NCBI GenBank assembly: GCA_900759435.1
Contig: CAAEVD010000159.1
Span: 1-5,648 of the forward strand
Source of the DNA: an uncultured Collinsella sp.
Lineage (GTDB): Bacteria; Actinomycetota; Coriobacteriia; Coriobacteriales; Coriobacteriaceae
Reading direction: 5' to 3'
DNA: 5,648 nucleotides
Positions 1 to 5,648 of the stretch are shown here, piece after piece (position 1 is the stretch's first letter; every line of letters starts with the position of its first letter). The notes under the pieces are model-generated. The model saw only the letters and a list, made by a program, of their open reading frames with translations. It was not told the DNA's origin and searched no databases. Position numbers and translations under genes: made by a program.

Positions 1-38
1 CGGGGTTTTGCTGAGCGACCGCCCAGCGATGCGTCGTC

Positions 39-104
39 TTAAGCGATGACATAGGCGCCCACCCCCGATAGGGGCAGGTCGCCGCGATACCTCTCACGGT
101 TCAT
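39..104 (-). CDS. Possible 21-residue small ORF or leader peptide
   Basis: The ATG at 104 follows an AGAGGA Shine-Dalgarno nine bases upstream and lies about 50 bases downstream of a perfect TATAAT on the same strand. The product starts MNRERYRGDLPLSG, is basic at the N-terminus and more hydrophobic at the C-terminus, and ends at a TAA (39-41). Most codons end in G or C, as in the real genes here. After the stop the frame stays open to the window edge, so it could also be the start of a longer gene broken by a nonsense mutation. I do not recognise it. It could be a leader peptide, a small protein, a gene remnant or chance. The case rests on promoter and ribosome-site spacing, not on homology. 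Confidence 0.25.
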   Translation of the reverse strand: MNRERYRGDLPLSGVGAYVIA

Positions 105-160
105 AGCGATGAGTCCTCTGTGTATGCCCGCTTCGGCAGGCAGATCTGTTGAACGGATTT

Positions 161-166
161 ATTATA
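161..166 (-). promoter_or_regulatory. Candidate sigma-A -10 box on the minus strand
   Basis: On the minus strand this reads TATAAT exactly, in the context ggTATAATaaat. The -35 is not clear: TTGGCG lies 14 bases upstream, which is shorter than the usual 16-18, and frames at better spacing match poorly. It would start transcription near 153-155, towards the small ORF at 39-104 and away from the transporter gene. Confidence 0.35.
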
Positions 167-328
167 CCGTGCAGCGCGGACGCCAATCGCCGCAGCACGC
201 CGCGGTTTCGGTAAACGATGCCGGTAATAGCCTCGAAATAATCGAGCGTTTCTGACGCACGGACGCATGCGAGCGTCTAGCATATCCATTCAAAACGGAT
301 TCACGAGCAAAGGGAGTCACAAGCACAT

Positions 329-1327
329 ATGAAGCAATGGGTTGGACTGGGAAAGTTCCTCGCGGGGCATATGCAGGTCATCGTTCCGATTTGCGTAACG
401 CTCGGTGTGCTCTTTCCCCAGCAGATCGGCGTACTTAAGCCCATCGTTCCCGTCCTCTTCGCCTTTATGACATTCCAAGGTGCGCTCAGCAACACCTTTC
501 ACCAGGTGGCTGAGGTGTTCCGCCGTCCCCTGCATTTGATTTTGGCGTTAATTGTCTCGGCTGTGCTCATCCCCATCGCGGCGTATGCCATGGGCTCGCT
601 GTTCTTTGGTTCCAACCCCAACCTTGTCTGCGGCATCGTGCTCGAGTACAGCGTACCCGTGGCAGTCACTGCCTTTATGTGGATCAGCATGTTCGGCGGC
701 AACGGCCCGCTCGCGCTCACCATCATCCTGACGTCCTCGGTCATCTCACCTGTGACGATTCCTCTTACGCTCAAGCTCCTGCTGGGCGCCACTGTCTCGA
801 TCGATGTGCCGAGCATGATGCAAGACATGGCCTTCATGATCGCCATACCCGCCGTGCTCGGTATCGTCATTAACGAACTCACGCGCGGATGGGGTCATGA
901 GAAACTCTCCCCCGCGCTTTCGCCCGCCTGCAAGTTCATGATGATGGGCGTCATCGCGTCCAACTCCACCGCCATGAGCGACTACGTGCTGCACATGAAC
1001 ACGGTGCGCCTGGAAGTCGCCCTCTTTATCCTTTCGTTCGCCATCAGTGGCTTTATCATCGGCATCCTGGTCGCACGTGCCCTGCATTTGCCGTATAGCG
1101 AGACGACCACCATGTGCTTTACCTGCGGCATGCGTAACATCTCTTCGGGCGCCGTCATCGCCACGCAGTATTTTCCCGGCGAGGTCGTGTTCCCTGTCAT
1201 GTGCGGCACGCTGTTTCAGCAGGTACTTGCCTCGATTATCGGGCATCTCTTTGAGCGCCTAACCGGCGAGGAGCGCGCCAAACAGCGCAAGCGGGTCAAG
1301 GCCGGCCGCGACGCGATGGCACACTAG
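329..1327 (+). CDS. Bile acid:sodium symporter family (BASS) transporter
   Basis: Predicted integral membrane transporter of the BASS superfamily (TC 2.A.28), whose members import organic anions such as bile acids, pantothenate or keto acids with sodium. The 332 residues are typical of the bacterial branch. Hydrophobic segments are visible at about 14-30, 39-54, 68-93, 98-121, 128-152, 165-183, 199-212, 229-251 and 285-306, fitting the nine or ten helices of the fold. The family signature GMRNISSGA lies at 267-275, in the crossover region that forms the sodium and substrate sites. The C-terminus is a short basic cytoplasmic tail (about 312-328). The ATG follows AAGGGAG at 310-316, a slightly long spacing of 12. 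The gene stands alone on its strand and converges on the DUF4931 gene 30 bases away. The family call is firm; the substrate cannot be read from sequence, and bile acid should not be assumed. Confidence 0.88.
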   Translation: MKQWVGLGKFLAGHMQVIVPICVTLGVLFPQQIGVLKPIVPVLFAFMTFQGALSNTFHQVAEVFRRPLHLILALIVSAVLIPIAAYAMGSLFFGSNPNLVCGIVLEYSVPVAVTAFMWISMFGGNGPLALTIILTSSVISPVTIPLTLKLLLGATVSIDVPSMMQDMAFMIAIPAVLGIVINELTRGWGHEKLSPALSPACKFMMMGVIASNSTAMSDYVLHMNTVRLEVALFILSFAISGFIIGILVARALHLPYSETTTMCFTCGMRNISSGAVIATQYFPGEVVFPVMCGTLFQQVLASIIGHLFERLTGEERAKQRKRVKAGRDAMAH

Positions 1328-1357
1328 GCAGCACACATTTCGCAGGCGCTCGCCTTG

Positions 1358-2155
1358 CTACACGAGCGTCTCCAGATGCGCACGCAGGCGCTCAGCATCG
1401 ATATCGAGCGTCGTCTCGGCATTGACCTGAGCCAAACGATAGCCCACAAAGTAGGGCGATACCACCCAACGTGGCAGCGCCTTGGCAATGGTCCGGCCGT
1501 CCATGTGGTAGAAGAACAAGTTGTACGACTCCGCGCGACCGCCGTGGTGTTCGTGCAGGATATAGCGCAGGGCCACCTGAATCGCATCGGCAAACAGGTC
1601 CGCTTCGGCTTGGTCGCGGGCGTCGTCGCTGGCGGCGATTCCCTGTGGAGCCGAGACGTTGACCTCAAAGAATCCCATGATCGGCTCGGTTGAGATGTTG
1701 ACCGCGACCCTCCCCCGCCGCCAAACATCGATGCCTTCAAAGTTGGCTGAGGTCAGCGCCGCATAGCCGTCTTCCTGCTCCAAACCCACAATCTGCATGT
1801 GTGGATGGACGAGGCTGCCGCCCGAAAGCGGGCCTTTGTTCTTGTACATGAGCACACTGCGGTACTGTTGGGAATCGATCATCTGCTGCCAACAGCCCAG
1901 GGCAAACCGCATCACATGATGCAGCTCATCCGGTTCATAGGTCACCAGGTCGGCGTCGTGATTGGCCGACTCGATCAATACGGTCTGACGGGTGGCCCGC
2001 AAGGTCTTGAACTTATTCTCGAGCCAGATGCAGTCACCATCGCGCTGGATGATGTTGGCGAGCCCCTCCGTGTCGCAAAAGGGGCACGCGGTGCCAGGGC
2101 AACGATTATCGTCGGGCTTGCCGCTCGCCTGCTGAACGTCAAATACCAGCGCCAC
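1358..2155 (-). CDS. DUF4931 protein, GalT-like (HIT superfamily) nucleotidyltransferase
   Basis: A 265-residue cytoplasmic protein resembling the DUF4931 family, which is related to galactose-1-phosphate uridylyltransferase (GalT). Seen in the sequence: CPFC at 24-27, IWLENKF at 43-49, an ESANHD segment with His66, and SLVHPHMQIVGL at 114-125. By family knowledge, E. coli GalT binds zinc through Cys52, Cys55, His115 and His164 and uses His166 of HPHxQ as nucleophile; Cys24, Cys27, His66, His117 and His119 are the matching residues here. The catalytic apparatus therefore looks intact, suggesting nucleotide transfer or hydrolysis through a covalent nucleotidyl-histidine; the substrate is unknown. 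The protein is shorter than GalT (about 350 residues), so it is probably not GalT itself. Translation starts at GTG, three bases after the cutC stop, with GGAGG inside the cutC end, so the two genes are very probably one operon with coupled translation. Confidence 0.82.
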   Translation of the reverse strand: MALVFDVQQASGKPDDNRCPGTACPFCDTEGLANIIQRDGDCIWLENKFKTLRATRQTVLIESANHDADLVTYEPDELHHVMRFALGCWQQMIDSQQYRSVLMYKNKGPLSGGSLVHPHMQIVGLEQEDGYAALTSANFEGIDVWRRGRVAVNISTEPIMGFFEVNVSAPQGIAASDDARDQAEADLFADAIQVALRYILHEHHGGRAESYNLFFYHMDGRTIAKALPRWVVSPYFVGYRLAQVNAETTLDIDAERLRAHLETLV

Positions 2156-2158
2156 GGG

Positions 2159-2836
2159 TTATACCTCCAGTGGCACGATCTTGGTGCCATGGAGCTCGGA
2201 GACGCCTAGTGCCGCCGCGACCGCGTCGCGATTTGCCGTAGTGATGCCGCCGCCGGGAAGGATGGTCAAACGGTCGCCCGCATACTCGATTAAACGAGCC
2301 AGGTTTTCGAAGTTGTCCTCGATCGGCGTGCCGGCAGTACCACCGTGCGTCAGGATGCGCGCAACGCCGCAGTCGGCGAGCGTATCAATGGCGTCGAGCT
2401 GAGCCTCAGGCGAGAGCTGGTCAAACGCCATGTGGAAGGTGATGTCGATGGGTTCACGCTTGCACTCCTCGGTCGCGCAGCCCGCAGCCATCACGAGAGC
2501 GCCCAGCGTAAGATCGTCGAGCGCCCAGCCGCCGGCACAGGGCTTGCAGCAGCCAAAGACCAGGCCGTCAACGCCGGCGCTCACAGCAAGACCCAGGTCC
2601 ATCTCCATCATACGCAGCTCGTCCTGGTTGTAATGAAAGTCGCCACCACGCGGACGAATCATGCACATCACTCGCGCGTTACGCTCGTGAGCGTAGCTGA
2701 CCGTAGCGCTGATAACGCCAGCGGAAGGCGTGGTGCCACCGACGGCGAGGTTGTCACACAGCTCAATGCGCCCCGCACCGGCCTCGATAGCCGCCGGCAC
2801 TCGCTCAAAGTTCTCGGCACAAAACTCGTACAGCAT
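2159..2836 (-). CDS. cutC: CutC family protein (copper homeostasis family, TIM barrel)
   Basis: Cytoplasmic TIM-barrel protein of the CutC family. The product from the ATG at 2836 is 225 residues, near the usual 200-250. Family landmarks in order: LYEFCAENFE (2-11), GAGRIELCDNLAVGGTTPS (20-38), the conserved MIRPRGGDFHY (59-69), DGLVFG (90-95), FHMAFD (134-139), RILTHGG (160-166) and ILPGGGIT (192-199). The frame extends to an ATG at 2893, but those 19 extra residues come partly from a 94-bp repeat, lack a ribosome site and fall outside the family N-terminus; the internal ATG has GGGGG seven bases upstream. Nine cysteines occur, including a CCKPC cluster (96-100) and a C-x4-C pair (120, 125), more than I expect in this family. 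CutC was linked to copper tolerance in E. coli, but that phenotype was later assigned to the sRNA MicL from the same locus, so the biochemical role remains unsettled. First gene of an operon with the DUF4931 gene. Confidence 0.88.
   Translation of the reverse strand: MLYEFCAENFERVPAAIEAGAGRIELCDNLAVGGTTPSAGVISATVSYAHERNARVMCMIRPRGGDFHYNQDELRMMEMDLGLAVSAGVDGLVFGCCKPCAGGWALDDLTLGALVMAAGCATEECKREPIDITFHMAFDQLSPEAQLDAIDTLADCGVARILTHGGTAGTPIEDNFENLARLIEYAGDRLTILPGGGITTANRDAVAAALGVSELHGTKIVPLEV
2164..2168 (-). promoter_or_regulatory. Ribosome binding site for the GTG start at 2155
   Basis: On the minus strand this reads GGAGG, eight bases before a GTG (2153-2155). It lies within the last codons of cutC. 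It settles the unusual start codon of the DUF4931 gene and indicates translational coupling with cutC. Confidence 0.75.
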
Positions 2837-2868
2837 AGATAGGCCCCCAAAGACAGCAGATGTTTTCC

Positions 2869-2962
2869 GACGGGCATTGTCACACATCCCCATGAAGTTG
2901 CGGTGGAATAGAGACCGTTTTGGCGTCTAGAGCCCCCATTTAGTCCCTATTTCACCGCAACT
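2869..2962 (+). repeat. 94-bp intergenic repeat, copy 1, with inverted arms
   Basis: This matches 4780-4873 at 85 of 94 positions without gaps, in the same orientation. Arms at 2896-2915 and 2943-2962 are inverted complements over 20 bases with one G-U-type pair and one A-C mismatch, around a 27-base centre. An arm-less flank of 27 bases begins GACGGGCATTGT. No transposase is present, so it resembles a MITE or REP-like element. It lies between the divergent cutC and the 531-residue membrane protein gene, in the cutC leader. Its flank reads in frame with cutC and accounts for the spurious N-terminal extension of that frame. Confidence 0.85.
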
Positions 2963-3017
2963 CAGAATGATCTCTTGGGGACGGCACAGCTGGCCGAAAA
3001 ATGTTGCCAATGGTGAA

Positions 3018-3029
3018 TGTTGCGCAACA
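3018..3029. promoter_or_regulatory. Perfect 12-bp palindrome upstream of the membrane protein gene
   Basis: TGTTGCGCAACA is fully self-complementary and lies 63 bases before the ATG at 3093. The half-site ATGTTGC at 3017-3023 also occurs at 3001-3007, 16 bases earlier. Dyads of this size are typical of dimeric repressor sites, so an operator for the downstream gene or the divergent pair is possible. No clear -35/-10 pair could be placed around it, and no regulator is encoded nearby. Confidence 0.3.
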
Positions 3030-3092
3030 AGATTTTCGAATCCCGATTAACCATGGCAGTATCGTCATTCGTATCCAGAGGAAAGGATTGCC

Positions 3093-4688
3093 ATGTTTAA
3101 GAGCATCCAGAAGAGCGGAAGGATCGCAGCAGTCGCCATCGGCCTGATCGCGGCCCTGTCTCCGCTCGCAGCCCCTCCCGCAGCATTAGCCGGCGGCAGC
3201 GTACCGACGCCCGAGCTTGAGAAGTCATATAGCTTTAAGGTAAGTAGTGAATACTCGGATATCCGCACGAACGGCCATACAAAGTTCGGCTATCTGTACG
3301 ACTACGATGACGATATCAACCGAAAGACAATATCCCTTATCAATTTCAATGATGGCAGCATGAGCCCCATCGATATATCAGATGAATGCCTTGATTACGC
3401 ATATCTCACCGATAGCGATCAGCTCTACTGGGAAGACGGTAATAATTTATTCGTATTCTCACCAGACAACCAGACCCAAACAGTCCATCCCATCACTTCG
3501 GCCAAATATGCCTACACCAATGTAACCGTCTCCGATGATGGCAATAGAGCTGCCGTGGAGCACTATGACAATGAAGGCGATCCCAAAATGGTCGAAATCT
3601 ATGATCTTGAATCCGACAAACTGGTCCAGACATACCAGCCAGATAAAGATGACTCTTGGTGGTACAGTTACTCAAAAGACATGAGCCGCCTATATGCCTT
3701 ACAGGACAATACCGAGGACGGCGTCGTTGCACTTAGGGTTTTCAACTGTGATACAGGGTCAACAGAATTAAAGACCGTCAACGTAAAAAAGGATGATAGG
3801 TCTTCGAATATCTACAACATTACCCTCAGTTCTAACTCGGACGACATTTATCTTCAGAGCGACATTGCACTAATAAAAGCTGACCGCGATGGAAACATGA
3901 GCGTTCTTCTCAATGACGATGAGCATGCTCCTAATAATTTCTACTCGGAATCAGTCAAGTTCTACCCAATCTATATAAAAAGAGGGTCAAACGAGCTATT
4001 TGAAGAGGCTGAAGGTTATTACGACCTAAACGATAATGATGCAAACGTTGGCGTCTATGATTTGGGAAAGGAAGAGATTATTAGCTCGACCGCCTTCCCC
4101 TTCGGCGGCGGATACCTCAAAGACATCTCACATGACGGTAAGGCCCTGCTCGGAGTAAGCACAGATGGTGACAAAGACTCGGCATGCCTAGCTGATGCAA
4201 AAACCGGAGCAAAGAGCGAGTTTGGCTCTCATTGGTCCGATCTTTGGTTCATGGACGGTGATCGTAGGATTTTGGAAACCTATAATGATGAAAACGACCC
4301 TGCGACGGTCCACGTGAACATCTATAAGTCCAATATCCCCCATTCCCTGCCCGAGGATGTGCTGTACTTTGTCCAGACTCACCTGCCATTTGTTATTGGC
4401 GGTGGCGTGGCGATCGTCCTCATCATCGGTGGCGCGATCGTTATCCTTTGCATCCGCAAGAAGCGCGCAAAGACCGCGAACGGTGTGACAGCCGCAGTGC
4501 CCAAGCCTCAGCGCAAGCAGCGTCGCCGGCAGAAGCGCGCCCAGCAGAACGTCGTTCCACCCGCAGCACCTGCGATGCCGACGGCACCGGCAGCTCCGGC
4601 CGAGCCCGCCCGCTTCTGCCGTCACTGCGGAACCCCGCTTGTGCCCGAAGCCCAGTTCTGCCCCACATGCGGACAAAAGGTAGACTAA
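3093..4688 (+). CDS. Exported single-pass membrane protein with propeller-like ectodomain and C-terminal zinc ribbon
   Basis: A 531-residue protein I cannot assign to a named family. Residues 1-33 form a signal peptide: basic start, hydrophobic core 11-23, and AALA before the likely cut at 33/34. Residues 34-430 are rich in Asp, Asn and Tyr and contain blade-like units of WD40/TolB style, for example VSDDGNRAAV followed by VEIYDLESDKLV (147-179), DIYLQ to MSVLL (251-273), and ISHDGKALLGV followed by CLADAKTG (345-372). A membrane helix follows (about 433-454), then a stop-transfer stretch RKKR, a very basic segment (about 470-484), an Ala/Pro linker (489-506) and a zinc ribbon with paired CxxC motifs (Cys509, 512, 523, 526). 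This implies an outside sensor or binding domain and an inside zinc ribbon. AGGAAAGG at 3079-3086 supports the start. The gene stands alone, bracketed by two 94-bp repeats, and its middle is AT-rich compared with its ends. Confidence 0.85.
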   Translation: MFKSIQKSGRIAAVAIGLIAALSPLAAPPAALAGGSVPTPELEKSYSFKVSSEYSDIRTNGHTKFGYLYDYDDDINRKTISLINFNDGSMSPIDISDECLDYAYLTDSDQLYWEDGNNLFVFSPDNQTQTVHPITSAKYAYTNVTVSDDGNRAAVEHYDNEGDPKMVEIYDLESDKLVQTYQPDKDDSWWYSYSKDMSRLYALQDNTEDGVVALRVFNCDTGSTELKTVNVKKDDRSSNIYNITLSSNSDDIYLQSDIALIKADRDGNMSVLLNDDEHAPNNFYSESVKFYPIYIKRGSNELFEEAEGYYDLNDNDANVGVYDLGKEEIISSTAFPFGGGYLKDISHDGKALLGVSTDGDKDSACLADAKTGAKSEFGSHWSDLWFMDGDRRILETYNDENDPATVHVNIYKSNIPHSLPEDVLYFVQTHLPFVIGGGVAIVLIIGGAIVILCIRKKRAKTANGVTAAVPKPQRKQRRRQKRAQQNVVPPAAPAMPTAPAAPAEPARFCRHCGTPLVPEAQFCPTCGQKVD

Positions 4689-4715
4689 AGAACAAAACCC
4701 AATAGACCCCAACCA

Positions 4716-4755
4716 CCAAGGCCCCGTTCCGAAACACTCCAGAACGGGGCCTTGG
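4716..4755 (+). terminator. Probable terminator of the membrane protein gene
   Basis: A perfect 14-bp inverted repeat (CCAAGGCCCCGTTC at 4716-4729 with its complement at 4742-4755) encloses a 12-base loop and starts 27 bases after the stop codon. The stem is strong and GC-rich with an AAGG/CCTT base. The U-tract after it is poor, so efficiency is uncertain. Confidence 0.6.
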
Positions 4756-4779
4756 CTTGGTGCAAGGGTGCTAATTTGG

Positions 4780-4873
4780 GACGGGCATTGTCGCACGCTC
4801 CCATGAAGTTGCGGTGGAATAGGGACTGTTTTGGCGTCTGGAACCCCCAATTAGTCCCTATTTCACCGCAACT
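4780..4873 (+). repeat. 94-bp intergenic repeat, copy 2, with inverted arms
   Basis: Second copy of the element at 2869-2962, same length and orientation, nine substitutions. Arms at 4807-4826 and 4854-4873 pair over 20 bases with one G-U-type position and no mismatch, around a 27-base centre, so the fold is better kept here than in copy 1. It lies between the terminator of the membrane protein gene and that of livF, so it probably has no promoter or coding role. Confidence 0.85.
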
Positions 4874-4875
4874 TA

Positions 4876-4912
4876 AAAGGGGGCGCTGACCGGGTTGGTC
4901 AGCGCCCCCTTT
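4876..4912 (-). terminator. Rho-independent terminator of livF
   Basis: A perfect 16-bp stem (4876-4891 with 4897-4912, core AGGGGGCGCTGACC) has a 5-base loop. Reading on the minus strand it begins 10 bases after the livF stop and runs into TTTTAAGT. This is a textbook intrinsic terminator for livF. It may also stop plus-strand transcripts, since the other side has TTT. Confidence 0.85.
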
Positions 4913-4922
4913 GTTGAATGGA

Positions 4923-5636
4923 TTAACCACCAAGATACGCTTTGCGGACGTTGTCGTCGTGCAGCAGCTCTTGGCCGGTGCCGTTCATGGTGATCTTACC
5001 GGTCTCGAGCACGTAACCGCGCGTAGCAATCGAAAGCGCCATCTGTGCGTTTTGCTCGACCAGAAGCACCGTGGTGCCGGCCTTGTGCAGGTCCTCGACA
5101 ATCTGGAAGATCTGCTCAATCAGGATCGGCGCCAGGCCCATGGAAGGCTCGTCGAGCATGAGCAGCTTGGGGTTGCTCATAAGGGCGCGGCCCATAACGA
5201 GCATCTGCTGCTCGCCGCCCGAAAGGGTGCCGGCGACCTGGCGACGGCGCTCCTTCAAGCGCGGGAACTGCTCGTAGACGCGCTCCAGGCCCGGAGCCAC
5301 CGTGGACTTGGGCTGCGTGTAGGCGCCCATCTCCAGGTTCTCCTCGACCGTCATCTGCAAAAAGGCGCGACGGCCCTCAGGGACCTGAGCCAAGCCCTTG
5401 CCCACCAGCTTGTCGGCAGGCGTATGGGTAATGTCTTCGCCCATAAACTTGATGGAGCCGGTCTTGGAACGCAGCAGGCCCGAGACAGTCTTGAGCGTTG
5501 TGGACTTACCAGCACCGTTCGCACCGATCAGAGCAACGATCTCGCCCTCGTTGACGTTAAAGGAGATGTCCTTGATGGCGTGGATGGCGCCGTACCAGAC
5601 GTTGATGTTGTAGACGGAAAGCATCGGCTCTGCCAT
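4923..5636 (-). CDS. livF: Branched-chain amino acid ABC transporter ATP-binding protein LivF
   Basis: The 237-residue ATPase of a high-affinity leucine/isoleucine/valine importer; it works as a partner of LivG on the inner face of the LivH/LivM permease, with substrate delivered by a binding protein. Seen in order: Walker A GANGAGKST (38-46), Q-loop Gln84 in GLAQVPEGRR, signature LSGGEQQ (138-144), Walker B LLMLDEP (158-164) with Asp162 and Glu163, and VEQN (193-196) where many ABC ATPases have a switch histidine; this VEQN form is usual for LivF. The length is complete and the C-terminus AYLGG is typical. The ATG at 5636 is preceded by GGGGAG with a spacing of six. A TAA directly abuts the ATG, which suggests that livG ends there and that the genes are cotranscribed. 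Related importers for urea or amides use similar ATPases (UrtE, AmiF-like), so the substrate is inferred. Confidence 0.92.
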   Translation of the reverse strand: MAEPMLSVYNINVWYGAIHAIKDISFNVNEGEIVALIGANGAGKSTTLKTVSGLLRSKTGSIKFMGEDITHTPADKLVGKGLAQVPEGRRAFLQMTVEENLEMGAYTQPKSTVAPGLERVYEQFPRLKERRRQVAGTLSGGEQQMLVMGRALMSNPKLLMLDEPSMGLAPILIEQIFQIVEDLHKAGTTVLLVEQNAQMALSIATRGYVLETGKITMNGTGQELLHDDNVRKAYLGG

Positions 5637-5648
5637 TTAGTTCTCCCC
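5637..5648 (-). CDS. Possible C-terminal end of the gene upstream of livF (livG?)
   Basis: The last 12 bases read on the minus strand as Gly-Glu-Asn-stop, with the TAA (5637-5639) immediately before the livF ATG. In liv operons livG normally precedes livF at short spacing. Three codons cannot identify a gene; the call rests on operon convention and the abutting stop codon. The same bases carry the livF ribosome site. Confidence 0.3.
   Translation of the reverse strand, partial: GEN

Larger units (their letters stand above)
1..328. other. Left-edge region without a long gene
   Basis: No long convincing reading frame is visible here. Reading right to left on the minus strand there is a TATAAT at 161-166, a short leader hairpin (GCCTGC-cgaa-GCGGGC, roughly 130-145), an AGAGGA Shine-Dalgarno and a 21-codon ORF (39-104). 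Reading left to right, 254-278 holds two GACGC copies, either of which can pair with GCGTC at 273-277, giving small alternative hairpins in the leader of the transporter gene. I could not find a convincing plus-strand promoter for that gene. A plus-strand frame open from base 2 to a TGA at 47-49 could be the tail of a gene outside the window, but 15 codons are too few to support this. Confidence 0.5.

Overview
The window looks like chromosomal DNA from a moderately GC-rich Gram-positive anaerobe. Codon use, the type of repeat and the look of the proteins point to a gut coriobacterium such as Collinsella. That placement comes from memory of protein style, not from a search, and is inference.

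Layout from left to right. Positions 1-328 hold no long gene. They contain a perfect TATAAT on the minus strand that could serve a 21-codon ORF (39-104), and the leader of the first large gene. A bile acid:sodium symporter family (BASS) transporter (329-1327, +) converges on a minus-strand pair: cutC (2159-2836), then a DUF4931/GalT-like gene (1358-2155). Only three bases separate this pair, and the second gene uses a GTG start with its Shine-Dalgarno inside the end of cutC. Divergent from cutC is a 531-residue protein (3093-4688, +) with a signal peptide, a propeller-like Asp/Asn/Tyr-rich ectodomain, one membrane helix, a basic Ala/Pro linker and a C-terminal four-cysteine zinc ribbon. Its ectodomain DNA is clearly more AT-rich than its ends and its neighbours. 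Last is livF (4923-5636, -), the second ATPase of a branched-chain amino acid ABC importer, whose upstream partner (probably livG) appears to end right at its ATG.

The most notable structure is a pair of 94-bp repeats, about 90% identical and in the same orientation, at 2869-2962 and 4780-4873. Each carries 20-bp inverted arms around a 27-base centre. They bracket the odd-composition membrane gene exactly, like direct repeats around a cassette. One copy sits in the cutC leader, the other between two terminators.

Functionally the window is a patchwork: solute uptake (BASS, LivF), a two-gene unit pairing a CutC-type TIM barrel with a probable nucleotidyl-transfer enzyme of the GalT/HIT superfamily, and an uncharacterised envelope protein. 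No rRNA, tRNA, CRISPR array or transposase gene was seen.
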